DNA of 64,000 bases from Cryptomeria japonica (taxonomy: Eukaryota; Streptophyta; Pinopsida; Cupressales; Cupressaceae), in contig NC_081415.1 of NCBI RefSeq assembly GCF_030272615.1, positions 107,886,406-107,950,405 on the forward strand. Direction: 5' to 3'. This document shows, piece after piece, positions 36,435 through 48,439 of the stretch (position 1 is its first letter; every line of letters starts with the position of its first letter). The translations under genes were made by a program, and so were the position numbers. The notes under the pieces were generated by a model that worked only from the letters and a program-made list of their open reading frames with translations, did not search any database and had not been told where the DNA came from.

Positions 36435-37598
36435 ATGTCTGATGAGCCTGGATCACATAACACTAGTAGTTCTGAGCCTAGTGTGCATCCTCCTAGGAGT
36501 GAGCAGACGTCACATAGGTCTGCCACAACTCCATAAGAGAGACAATAACTCTACAATCAGGCAACAGAGGCACTCCAATGTGCCCTAGATCATTTAAATA
36601 TCACATTGGGAAACATGTGTGATCAAAAAAATAAGCAAAGGGGTGAGATAATTAAACAGGAGCTACATCATATGATTGACCTCACTGACAATTATAATCC
36701 ATACAACGAAGTCAACGCATAGGAGTTCTATAGATCCCTTTCACGTAGTGTACGTGGTATGGTGAAATGGGACACAGTGAATGATAGGGTTCCCACAATT
36801 GATGTGAAACACATGTTTCCTCATTATCAGGCCTTTGGTAAGGTGAAGGGTTATATGCCTACTAGGTGCACGGATGCACTAGTAGCACCTTTTATCTATC
36901 CTAGATGGTTAGCCACTCATCATAGGTGGCCCCAAAAGGATGGGTTGCCTCTTTATTTTTGCAAATAATTATTTGCAGAGTTTCATTTGTTGGATGATGT
37001 TGACTACACAAATTTTTTAGATAAGTTTATACAACTAGGTGCACCCCCGCCCGTTACTAAGTGGGCATTGACTGGTCCAAACCTTGTGGTTCTTCCCAAG
37101 AGTGCAGACCTAGCACATGTTGTAGATAGTGTACTAGATGACACTCGATAATCCATCTTTTTCAGTATTGCTACTATAGCCACACAGGTGGATGAGATGA
37201 CATCAGATCAGGTGGGTATATATTTTTGCACTCTCATACTAGAATTCATGATGAATCAATGAGTGATGATCCATATGTTTGAGTAGACATACCATCACCA
37301 ATGGATGCTGCACACATGCATGACATAGATCCTTTATGGCAGATGAGCGCATGCTTATCTAGTTATCTCTTGGATTCATATCAGGACATTTCTATGGAGC
37401 CTGGGATCCCACTAGAGGAGGCCCCATCATTTGTTAGGCATGTACTTGGTAGACTAGGTGCTTCTAGTTGTGGTTGTGAGCATACAGATTCTTAGCCTAC
37501 TATTGTTGCACATCCTACTGCCCCACCCCAGCATACAACAGTTGGTCAGGATACACCTCCTCCTCTTGTTTATACATTAGTTGGCCCATACAAGCTTT
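36435..37598 (+). pseudogene. Gene X relic, copy 2 (with N-terminus)
   Basis: An ATG at 36435 opens a frame that stays in phase to about 37150 despite stops near 36534, 36546, 36720, 36967 and 37147. The N-terminal part is Ser/Pro-rich, followed by a predicted helical stretch (KNKQRGEIIKQELHHMIDLT), then FYRSLSRSVRGMVKWDT, the IYPRWLATHHRWPQKDGLPL motif and the phenylalanine-rich segment. A single-base loss near 37228 shifts the frame relative to copy 1, and the C-terminal part continues at 37301-37495. It is fused head-on to LINE DNA at about 37580-37600, exactly as in copy 1. About 390 residues are visible. The family is unrecognised and the gene is non-functional here. Confidence 0.6.
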
Positions 37599-39972
37599 GC
37601 ACTCATGGCCAAGTTCATTAAAGATAGTTGATGAATGCCTGCACCCCCAAATTCATTGGGTAGACTGCTTTTCTGCCAGGCAACCAAGGGAAACTTATCT
37701 TTTTCACCTACTTCATTCCACATAAATTTCCTCATGGTCTAGATGAGGTTATCTTTAATAGTCGTAGGGAATTTTAAGTATGCCATTGAGAATACAAGGA
37801 TCACAGCCAATACTAAATTGATCATAGTGATTCTCCCGATGGAAGATAAGCACTTTCCCTTCCAATTTTCTATCTTTAACTTTCATTTTGCAATCAATAT
37901 GTCCCAATAGATAATCTTGTTTAGCCTTGTAAATAGGGGGGTGCCCAAAACCCTTCCTGGGAAGTTTGCAACCCTTAGGTTTTGAATCCTAAACAGGGCT
38001 CTTTGAAGCCTTGGTTGTGTATTGATGAAGAAGACTTTTGATTTATTCCAGTTAATGCTTTTCCTTGATGCTTTGTAGTATTCATCCAGCAAAGATTTAA
38101 TGATTCTTTCCTCACTCCTACTCGAAGCCCCAAAGAGGATTGTGTCATCCCCAAATTGGAGGTGAGTAGTATGCTCAACCCCATTTCCTTGTTCACCCCC
38201 ATTCAATGCCCATCCTGGTACAAACCACAAATAGACCTACCCAAGGCCTCTACCATAATGATGAAGAGAAAGGGGCAGACTGGGTCTCCCTATCTTTTTC
38301 CTTGGGTGGAGGAGAAAACACCATGAGTAGACCCATTTACTAGCACATAGAACTTTGGGTTAGATATGCAACTCCTTATCCACTTAATCCAACAATCTCC
38401 AAATCCAAATTTATCCAAGACTTTGAAAAGGAATTCCCTATCCACTAGATCATATGATTTTAGAATATCGAGCTTTAGAATTGTGCAGGTATCCTTGGTT
38501 TTTCTAGCGGAGTGAAGTGTTTCATAGGACATGATGATACCTTCAATAATCGATCTACCCAGGGTGAAACTACTTTGCTCATGAGAAATAATAAGATTGA
38601 TAATCCATTTCAACCTATTTGCAATGATCTTTGTTAAATTCTTGTATACTGTGTTACAAAGGTAAATAGGTCTAAAGTCCCCCATCTCCTAAGGGCAACT
38701 CTTTTTTGGGATTAGAGATAGAAAGGTGTCATTGATAGCTCCCAGCATAGACATCTTTTTTCTTGACTCTTCCACCACTCAATGAAGATATTTACATATG
38801 ATGCCCCAATAGGAGTGGAAAAAGGCCGCAAGAAAACCATAAGGACCAGGGGTCTTGTTCGCGTTAAGCTGGAAGGTTTCTTTTGTGAGTTCCTCCTCAT
38901 CAATGCATCTACATAGCTCTTTATTTTGATCGTTAGATATTATCGCTGGGATCGAGTCTAAGATCTTGTCCCTAGCCACTCGATCCACCTGATTACCTCT
39001 ATTTAGAATGGATTCAAAAAATCTCTCTCCTTTTTTATTGACTTTCTCCATATTCTGATCCATGCTACCATCCGCTTTCTTTATTTGCAAAATTCTGCTC
39101 TTGTTTCTATTATCAATTGTGGATCTGTGGAGAAACTTGATATTTTTGTCCCCTTCATTGAGCCACATCTCTCTCGATTTTTGTCTCCAATGAATTTATT
39201 CCCTTTTCAAGATCTCATTGAGCTCATCTTTTAGCATTTTTTCTTTGAGGAAGTCCTCATTACTCATACCATTATAAATGATAATTTCATTGATTCTCCC
39301 AAGTTCTTCCATCACTTTTCTTTTCTCTGCGAAAATTTTCTTCAAGTGTACTTGATTCCATTCTTTGATCTTCATTTTAATGTATTTCAACCTCTTGCAA
39401 AATTTATACATGTGTGGGTTATGTCCCACTGAAATCTCACTGCACCAAACTAAGATCAAATTATGTAGACTAAGGTCCCTGCTCAACATTTTTTCAAACT
39501 TGAAAGGGATGCCTCCTTTGAGATGGCACGACAATATATCCAACTGAATAGGGTAATGATTTGAGCATAAAAAAGGAAGGATGCAGGCTTCTATCAGGGG
39601 ATTCTATGTAGCCCAATCTCCATACAACAAAAATCTATCTAATCTTTCTGCAATATTAGAAAACCCTGCCCTACTATTTATTCAATTAGAAACACCATTC
39701 TTGGGGACAATATCCATAAGTTGATTGTAGTTAATAAAATTATGGAAATCTCTTTGGAAAATATTGGGTCTTTGAATACCACACTCCTTCTCTTGATCAT
39801 TTAGGGTGGTGTTGAAATCCACCATAATTATACTTTTTGCCCTATTGCATCCATCTAGTTTGCTTGTGATGAGATTTTAAAGTTCCCTATTTTCAAGGGT
39901 AGCAGTAGGCCTATAGACATTGAAAATAAAAAAGGAGTCGTTGCAACTTAGTAGAGTTATCATGCATTGTAC
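37590..39972 (-). pseudogene. LINE endonuclease-reverse transcriptase relic, copy 2
   Basis: Collinear with 817-3197. RT motifs are FRPIYLCN (about 38675), LKLDILKSYD (about 38470) and QFGDD (about 38150). In the endonuclease motif the Asp of SDHYPI has become Asn (SNHYPI, near 39558). Stops and frameshifts are plentiful. The 5' side stops at 39972 (ATGCATTGTACA), where it is replaced by the X2 segment, about 20 bases short of the LINE-Copia junction in copy 1. Confidence 0.88.
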
Positions 39973-41130
39973 AGGGAGTGTGCACAAAGATGGTGGTCAG
40001 AAAAGTGGACACCACCCAAAAAAAACTTGGAAAAACAGGCAGCGCGTACATGGTTTTAAAATTTAAAATTCCCACGTACACGCTTAGGTTTGTTCTTCTC
40101 GAGCCTAGAAAAGGTAGCGCGTATGTGCTGCTTTTAGGAAAATGAGCACGTATGTGCTACGCCTAGGAAAATTAGCGCGTACGTGCTGCTTATAGGAAAA
40201 TGAGTGCATACGCTCTAATAATCCAAATAAAACTGCGTACGTGGTGCCTAGTTAAAAAAGTTTAAAAAAAAAACTAGGTCTCATTTACCCGTAAAGCACG
40301 TTTTTTACTTTGTTTTTTCTCCATTTTCTAACCTAAACCGCGAACGGGGTGCTAAATTTGTCCTCCAGGCTATGGATCAAGGTTAGTTTTTGTTTATTTT
40401 TGTCTTTCTTTCTGGTTTATGCAATTTGTTTTACATTTTGAATTTAATTTCATTAATTTTGATTAGGTTTTTTCATTTTTTGTTTCAAAAACCAAATTCT
40501 TCTAATCTAGAACAAGAACAACCAAATGCACCTCCTAAAAACACACAAGAACAACCCCCAATTCCTCCTTTTGACCGCACAACCCAAACACAGGAAGAAT
40601 TAATTAATCAGTTAGGAAGAAATACATCTAAAATCAATAGACTGATTGTAAAATTGAAAACTTTTGAACTTGACCATCATCAATCCTTCGCCACTAGCCT
40701 AGAAACATTAGCTAGTGGTGCCATAGTTGTTTCCACAGAAATTACCAAATGGGGAAGTTTTAGGGATAGGTGTCATCAATTCTATGCTAATGGGCTATCA
40801 TACAATGGAGTAAAAAACAAAAATATATCTAAACAACAAATATGTGCCCTTTTTGTTGACCCCAAAACTGGTCAGTCATTACCTCTTAATGCAAAGAGGT
40901 TTCCCATACATTGGTTTACCAATGTGCAGATGAAGAATCTTTTTTGGCAGAGGTGGTGGATGGTCTTTGATGATCCACCTTGTAATAATTATGACGTGCC
41001 ATTATATTTTTTGAGAAAAATATATTGTGAGTTTGTGCTCCCAAATTATTTTGACATGAGAGAGTTTCATGGTAGAGGTGGTGGCTCTACCCAAGATAGA
41101 CCTAGAGCCCGTAGGCGATTAGCCACAGAG
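39973..41130 (+). mobile_element. X2-bearing segment replacing Copia/LINE DNA in copy 2
   Basis: This 1158-bp block has no counterpart in copy 1. It starts GGGAGTGTGCAC beside the LINE and ends within X2 coding DNA beside Copia gag (homology with copy 1 resumes at about 41131, CGCCAAGTTCC). It brings its own promoter-like repeats, a short intron and an open coding region. Terminal repeats and a target duplication are not evident, so whether it is a transposon 5' end, a captured fragment or a repair patch is open. Confidence 0.65.
40041..40250 (+). promoter_or_regulatory. ACGT-core repeat cluster upstream of X2
   Basis: Three tandem 29-bp units (40116-40144, 40145-40173, 40174-40202) plus a partial fourth each contain GCGCGTAYGTGCT and end TAGGAAAATG. 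Further CGTAC/GTACG words occur at about 40044, 40073 and 40233. Such clusters may be transposase-binding subterminal repeats or G-box/ABRE-like sites; both are inferences. Confidence 0.55.
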
Positions 41131-41131
41131 A
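40372..41131 (+). CDS. X2: unknown protein, 5' partial gene with one intron
   Basis: Exon 1 is ATGGATCAAG (40372-40381), followed by donor GTTAGT. The T-rich intron ends TCTAATCTAG at 40510. Joining exon 2 (40511 on) keeps the frame and gives a start MDQEQEQPNAPP. Without splicing the frame would begin at 40390 with an implausible hydrophobic stretch read from the intron. About 207 codons of exon 2 have no stop. Features: a Gln/Pro-rich N-terminus, a helical segment (EELINQLGRNTSKINRLIVK), a W-rich central region (HWFTNVQMKNLFWQRWWMVF), YDVPLYFLRKIYCEFVLPNY, and a basic tail. The family is unknown. The VPLYF region resembles LPLYF in gene X. The 3' end is lost at the Copia junction. Confidence 0.5.
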
Positions 41132-41731
41132 ATCGCCAAGTTCCTACAATTCAAAAGCAACAATCTTACCAACTAATTTATCTCTTGTCACAGTTGTCAT
41201 AGTCTAGATCTCATCAATAGTAGATACTTTGTGTTTATAAGCAGGAGGTAATGATCTCAATACTTTAGCTACAATCTCATTTTCTTTAAGGACTCCACCA
41301 GCGCATCTGATGTTAAACACAAGATCATTCACTTTAGCCATAAAGGATGAAATATTCTCATCATCTCCCATTCTTATCAACTCATACTTTCCTTTCAAGC
41401 TCTACAATTTAGAAAATTTCACATGTCTATCTCCTTCATACAAGGTTTCTAGCTTCTCCCAAATCTCATGTGCAATCTGCAATCCCATCACATTAGTCAT
41501 TTTTAAATCAGTCAAGGAACTCATGAATTCTTATTTAGCTCTTATATTATGTTCAACATCCTTGATCACAACTGCAGTAATAGGACCATTCTGAGGAACA
41601 TTGTAGGCATTCGTTGTGATCTTCCAATAATCTTCTCCAACACACTTCAAGTGAAACTCCATCCAGTCCTTCCATATAGTGTAATTAGTTTCATCAAATC
41701 TTAGACTTGCCTTGAAAATAACATTTTCCAT
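41128..41731 (-). pseudogene. Ty1/Copia gag N-terminal half, copy 2
   Basis: Minus-strand frame from the Met equivalent to copy 1 (41731; MENVIFKASLRFDETNYTIW) with the same motifs to RDKLVGK. It has one stop fewer than copy 1 (GKYELIRMGDDEN is intact here) but shares the stops after NIRAK, FSKL, STIDEI and FEL. It ends at the X2 junction, before the site where copy 1 carries the 7.2-kb element. Confidence 0.88.
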
Positions 41732-41773
41732 CATAGATCTCCTTAAGCGGTCAATCTCCTTCAAGAGGATCTA

Positions 41774-41787
41774 GCTTTGATACAAAT
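41774..41787 (-). other. Copia primer-binding site, copy 2
   Basis: Minus-strand ATTTGTATCAAAGC adjoins the LTR and resembles the initiator-Met tRNA primer site TGGTATCAGAGC, differing at two positions. Confidence 0.7.
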
Positions 41788-43094
41788 TATCGACAACAAC
41801 ACTATAGGAAAACTGAGAGCGGGAGGGGGGGTGAAGGCATTTTTACCAAACTTAAAAAAATTAACTTCAACTTTAGATCTGATTAGTAACAATAATAGAA
41901 AAGATAAACACAACATGAACAACACAGATAACATAATTTTTTGACATGAAAAACCCAGTTAAGGGAAAAACCACGGTGGCAACCTACCCACAATATGATG
42001 ATACTCTACAGTAGTATGCAAAAATATTACAATGGGGAATGCACATGAATTCAGACACACCAGGCCTAGATCTCACTTCTCAAAAAGAACAAAGGGATTC
42101 CAAAAATTTGGATTACATCAACTGAAGGAATAACATCTCCAAATACCTGATCATAGTTTCAGTTAAGTACATTGTCTAGACAACAACACCTCTCTGCTCT
42201 TCTCCACTATTGAAAGATCAATTTTGTTGTTTACACATACAATACTATCACATATCATAGACACAACCACAGACACACATCTTACATGATTACAACACTT
42301 ATTTATACAAATCGTCAACCTTAATCTCAAGGTCAGCTCAACACATAGGACCTAATTACAAAATTACATCACACGATACATAAATCTATATGCAGACCAA
42401 TACAATGTTTGAAAGGATGTAGCATGGACCCAAATCAAAACCTCAAACATGAAATACCATCGAATACCATGCTAAGACCATCTGCAACATGCAACCATCA
42501 GGTTGGCCAAAAAGTCCTATAACATGAAGAATACTACCAAACCAATAAAATATTCAATAACGTGCACCATGATCAACACGAACCACCAAAATTCATAGGA
42601 CATGATTAGAGAACATCAACAAGAAATGTGAATTACTTCACAATAACTGCAACAACTCAGATAACAATCTAATTATCAACATTTCATCACCGGAGCTCAA
42701 GAACACCAACAACAAACTGAAAGATATGCTTGTGAGGTTCCAAATCGTGAACCATCTGAATTGAGGACACAAATGAACATCCCAAACTCTCACTACAATT
42801 CATATAACATAAATAATCAATTTTAAAGCAACACAATCTAGAAACCGTATCTCTACAACATAGAACCAATAGAAAAACCAATCACCACATCAGATCACAT
42901 AACCTGACTAAATCACTTTCCATATCACTAAAACTCATATTGAATCAAGCAGATATAAGTATCTCAAAACCCATTAATTCGCATCAACACATTTACAACC
43001 AAACTAACTCTCTGAAATGAATAAATTCTTTGCAATACAGGAATATGTTGACATTAATGACAACAACACATTCCAACAACTCTAATATCCAACA
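41788..43094 (-). repeat. Copia 5' LTR, copy 2 (uninterrupted)
   Basis: 1307 bp, collinear with the two parts of 11839-14239. It starts on the minus strand TGTTGGATATTAG, and the inner end is mutated (TGTCGATA, the final CA having become TA). It holds the unoccupied target ACAAT (42640-42644). Small indels separate it from copy 1, such as 28-29 extra bases near 42735. Confidence 0.87.
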
Positions 43095-43464
43095 CCTTAT
43101 ACCCTACACCCTATACCCTAAAACTCTATATCCTATGCCTTATTACCTAAGAAATGTACAAGGGAGGGAGAGGTGATGATCGAGAGAGTTCATAAAGGGA
43201 GAGGGGTAAGGGGGGATGGGTGCGATACCTATAGGGGGAGAGAGGGTGAGATATATAGAGGAGGATAAAGAGAGGTGGGTAATGAGACATGGATGGAGAG
43301 GTAAATAGGTAGACAAGAAGGGAGAGATTATAACCTAGATAGTGGAGAAATATTAAGAGAGGGAGAGGTCCTAGAAAATGAAGATAGAGAATAAGAGAGG
43401 GAGGGATAATAAGAGAGAATGGGGGGAGATATATAAGGGGGTAAATGGGGATGGGAGATATAAA

Positions 43465-43527
<63 letters not shown>

Positions 43528-43949
43528 TAGAGAGAGAGGAGAGGGTGGGAGAGAGAGAGGTGATGACTTGGATAAATTGAGAGAATAAATAAGGGAGAGG
43601 ACCTAGACAATGAAGATAGAGAGGGGACAAAGAGGGGGAAATGGAGATGAGACATAAAGGGAAGTATCAATATGGGTAGTACCTTAAAGCCTATGTACCC
43701 TAAACCCTAAACCTTATATTCTACACTCTATCACCTAAACCATGTACAAGGGAGGGAGAGGTGATGACCTAGAGAGTTGAGGAGAGAGAAGAGAAGAAAG
43801 AGAATAAAAAAGAGAAATAGAGGGCTAAGAAGGGAGATAAAGAGGTAGAAAAAGAGTGACTAAGAGACCTAGAGAGGTGAGAGAGATAAGTTCAGAAAGA
43901 GAGATATAGTGGTAAGAAGGTAGAAGGAGGTGGTGAGGATGAGCAAGAA
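43095..43949. repeat. GA-rich array with telomere-like heads (copy 2)
   Basis: Homologous to 14240-15084, including CCCTAAACCCTAAACC near 43697. A pure GA run has expanded at 43468-43523. The low-complexity minus-strand frames here are not genes. Confidence 0.75.
43468..43523. repeat. (GA)n microsatellite, about 28 units
   Basis: Uninterrupted GA run. The matching place in copy 1 (near 14616) has only about 7 GA units followed by other sequence. Confidence 0.95.
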
Positions 43950-46900
43950 TGTAATAACCCACTTAACTTAATCCAAAAATCTCAACTATTTTTTTTTTTA
44001 GATTGATTACTTATTCTTAATTGTATTTGATTCAATCACATACTCAGGTACATCTATCCAAATGAGATAGACATCTATCCAACTGGTATGGGCATCTAAC
44101 CATATGGGTTAGGCATCTAACCATATGGGTCAGGCATCTATCAAAATTGGAGTAGGCATCTAACCATATGGTTTAGGCATCTAACTATATGGATTAGGCA
44201 TCTGTCCATATGGGACAAGAGGTTTCATCTATCCAATCTAGGATAGGAATCTACCCAAATGGGGTAGGCATCTATTCATAAGAATAGGATATGCTTTGGC
44301 CAGAGACTTTACACTCATCGGGACCATCTAAGTCATGAGCCACTCTCTAAAGACTACACTCCCCTACTAGGAGTGCACCGAGGTCACCATCCTTAGGAGT
44401 ATAAAAAAAATTTCATAAATAATCTTGAGTTCCGCCTCAGAATTCAACCTAAAGCCTCAGGAAGTCAAGGGAATCCATGTAGGATTCCTTCTAAGTATGC
44501 ATTTAATTAATCTTATCTTCCAATTAGCATCATATGTACCCATTGATTGAGGGGCTTAAGGAGCTTTGAAAACCTTGAACAATTCACCCTTAACCAAATC
44601 CTAATCCCCATCCCTGAATGCCTGAGTACAAGGGACAACTCTATCCCTAGACTGCCTACATAACCGCTTCGGCATGAGATCAAGGTGTAAAGTATGTAGT
44701 TCTAGTTTTTAACTATGGTTTATTGTAAACTATTTGGTGGGTACACAACCCTTTCTAGGGTCAATGTCCTAGACAGTTTCTTTGCGGTTGCTACCCACGA
44801 TGGTAGCTCTACAAAAAAAAGGCTCAAGATGGCTTTCCTCTTGTGGCCTAAAAGAAACTAAGTCCTACTTCCTATTAAATACGTCACCCTTAATCTGTTA
44901 TCATCCATTGAAATCATCAAGATAAAATAAATTTCCAAAATCATAACACACAACCAAACCCTAATGGGGTTTTCTAAGGTTTAATTGAGTGGATGTAAAT
45001 TCATTTAAGATTTATCTTTTTAGATTATCGATTGAAATAAAAAAACTAAGGTGTAAATTTTACATAAGTGAAAGAAACATAGCAAATTATCTACTTCGGA
45101 ATAGTATTTTCTTAGAAGTAAAATTATGATAATAATTAAAACTTTGAAACTTGAACTAAATACTTGAAGGTACTAATTGCTTGGAAACTATGATACTTTT
45201 AAAGATACTTATGAAAAAGATTTGAATTACTCGCAAGATATAATTGCTTTGGAACAAACCATTATACTTTAAACATGAATCCTAATACTTGAAAGATACT
45301 AATTTGCTTGAAAGAAAATTAAATGATTGGATAACAAGACTTTGGAAATGATTTTAACATCTACTTGTTTGAAAGAAAAAACTATTAATAATAAGCTAAA
45401 CTAATTCTTCCATATGAAGTAACATAAATTTCATCTACAAATGATATCATTACTTTAAATGTGAATCCTAATACTTGAAAGGTACTAAATTGCTTGAAAT
45501 AAAATTAAAATTATCAAATAATAATACTTTGGAAATGAATTTAATACTCACTTGTTTGAAGGAAAAACTATTCAACAGTAAGTTTCAAAATAACCACATT
45601 ATTCTTAATTACTAATTGTTTGAAAAAATAAAGATTAGAAAAGAGTCTATACACTTGCTAATTAACCAAAGTACATAATACTAAGTCTCCTAATAAACAA
45701 TTCTAATCAATCTACTTTCTAGTTGCTTTTGAACTATAACTAACTTTTTTTTCTTCACTTGAAGTAACGTTAACTTTATCTGTGAGTATTTTCTACAAAT
45801 ATTAACCCTTTCAATTTTAAATTCTTAAAAGTGAGCTAATGCTTGCTCCTAAAATTTATTTCAATTCAATTTATTATTTAATTCCCTAAGTGATCAAGGG
45901 ATAGGATTTCTTGTGCCTGATAAGGATATGGGTTCAATAATCTAGAATAACAAAATTCTACTTTATTTCATCTTCAAAAATAGGTTTTATTAGAAACAAA
46001 AAATGAGTATTTAATTTGAGAATTGGCCAAATAAGTCCAGTTTAATATTCTTATGGAAAAGGATCTCAGTATTTTTTTTTGTTTCATTTGCATTTGCTAA
46101 AACTATTTTGGTTTTTATGGATTGCAATAATTTGGTTTTTAAATAATCTATCTTAGCATCTTAATTAATACTAGTTCAAAATAGATTGGAAATTTTAACT
46201 ATGCAATTTATCACCAAGTTTAAATGTGAAATTGATTCATCTATACTAATTACCTTGCAATATAAATGCAACTTCTCCTTTTACTATTCTTATGTTTCTT
46301 TGTAGTTAGAAGGTAAATATTTTTAACTATTAATAGATTTGACTATTCTCAAATGCCTTATATACTCCATATCTTAATTTAATATAACTTTACGTAAAGA
46401 ACAATCTAATATTCAAAGTTTGAATTAGTTCATATTATTATACCTAAAAATGGTAGTTACGAATCTAAATATATTTACTTGGGAGGTAAATCCATTTATC
46501 CTTTATGCTAATTGAAGTACAAAAAGGGTATTTTAGATGTCCAATAAATAAAGAACTTAAATATTTGTATTAAATGCCTCCAAGGGAATTTATTTACTAT
46601 TAAAATTATTTGAGGCTAACTAGTGATACTATGAAAAAGAAACCATTGCTTGCAGTAATTTCAATTATCTTAACTTATGCAAAATCTTTCCAAGGTGCAT
46701 TATCATTTCCCTTTTTCCTTTGTTTCCTTAAATCAACTAATTTATTTAATAAGAAGATTTAACTATTATATTTCCACATCCTATGTAAAACTAAATCAAA
46801 GTAATAGATCTCTTAATGTTAGATTATCCATATGACTCTCTTAAGTGTTATTTGATCATTTGCCTCTTGCAAAATTTATTCATTTAAAACCCAAGGGGAA

Positions 46901-47385
46901 TGTTTTCCCATCATTATGGAGATAATAAACTCTTTAGAGACAAATATTTGTTGAAAGAAAAGAACAAATTTAAAAGATAGATTTCCATATTAAAACTTCA
47001 ATAATAGGAGAATTAACAAGAGTTAGACCCATTATACTTCTCCCTAAGAGATTAATTCCCATATCATTTTTTCACCTATCCTTCCCCAATCCTTGCTTTG
47101 TAGATTGGTGAAGATCTTCTCCAAATCCTCAAAGTAAAATCCCTGCAAAATTCCTACAAAATTTCCTCCTACAACTAACAAAAATTTAAAACTAATATCT
47201 TAACAATTCAAGACCTATTTCATTACATAAAACAATAATGATCTCCCCTTTTTTGAAAATCTAGTGTTCAATATATAGAAAAAGAGAACCATTTCCCACT
47301 ACCAAAAGAGTTAATTAATTCAAAAAAAAAATTTCTCAAAATAATTTCCATGCAAAATTATTATTGTCATAGTAGGGGTTACATG
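43950..47385. mobile_element. LTR A, copy 2 (5' part only)
   Basis: It starts TGTAATAACCC at 43950 and aligns with 15085-18828, ending at the ACATG target (47381-47385). The 21-bp minisatellite lies at 44051-44280. A 305-bp deletion is joined at ATTATC (45024-45029). Its 3' part is absent because the duplication stops inside family 2. Confidence 0.87.
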
Positions 47386-48439
47386 TGTAATGCCCCGCCA
47401 GGAAACCCCGAAGGGATAAAACTAAAACACTAGAAATGAGTGCAAATATTTTTTTATTTTTAAACTTTAATAAGTATAATGATACATTGAGTTAAGATTA
47501 AGTTTAGATTACACAACGTAAGACTTAACACCTAAAGGGTTTCCCAATTTGGTTAACATGGTTTACAACTAACTTTTCTCAACATTAATTAATCCAATTA
47601 AGGTGATTAAACTTTAAAACATCGATAACATGGTTAATTCATCCAATAGTCTTAAACATCGATAACATGTTTAAGTTCATTCATTAGGAATATAACCATT
47701 ACAATACATCTAATATTCAAATGAAGCATATGCATAACATTTAATTTCCATTCATACATTGCTTGCATCATAACATAAAAACTACATTGCAATCCATTAA
47801 ATCACTAAGTTTCAAAACTCAGATAATGTTTACATTACAATTTACATGTTGCCATGAAGACATACATATCAAATTAATAACAACTGACCATAAAAGGTCC
47901 AAGATATACAAAGAATGATCCTTAATAAATGGGATACAACTGGATAACAAGATGCTTGAATCTAAGCACGACTGAAACACCTATGAAGACAACTCCACAA
48001 GAAGGAACAAACACACTCGATGGAAAGTGGCATTGCCACTCGACCATGCGGCTCAAAAAGAACCACCCCACTATGCTAGAAGATAGAAATAAGACCCACT
48101 AGCAACCTAAAGGTATGCACACACACCTAGCCAAAATCACAACATTGAAAAGACTCACATGAAGTAAAAACTCATAGAACATGACTCCACATCAAAATTC
48201 AGGTGAAACCAACAAGACTACACACTAGTGATGATAAGGGAAGAGTGTCATTATGTAGCTTGGTATGGCTACCCTGGCAGGCCACCATAGGTCCCAACCC
48301 CCATCTTGGGTTATCCTGGTAACCTCTCCCAAACCCTCGACCCCATCCAAGTCTCATGTGGACCCAAAAATTCATTTGGTGAAGACAAGGTTGTTGGTTT
48401 CTTATTCTAGGATTATGACTATCTCCTCCATTTCCATCG

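Noticed and set aside
40390-40510. Hydrophobic N-terminal segment (possible signal or membrane anchor) of X2
   Set aside because: It is read from a T-rich intron. The GT-AG splice from ATG at 40372 to 40511 gives a better N-terminus.
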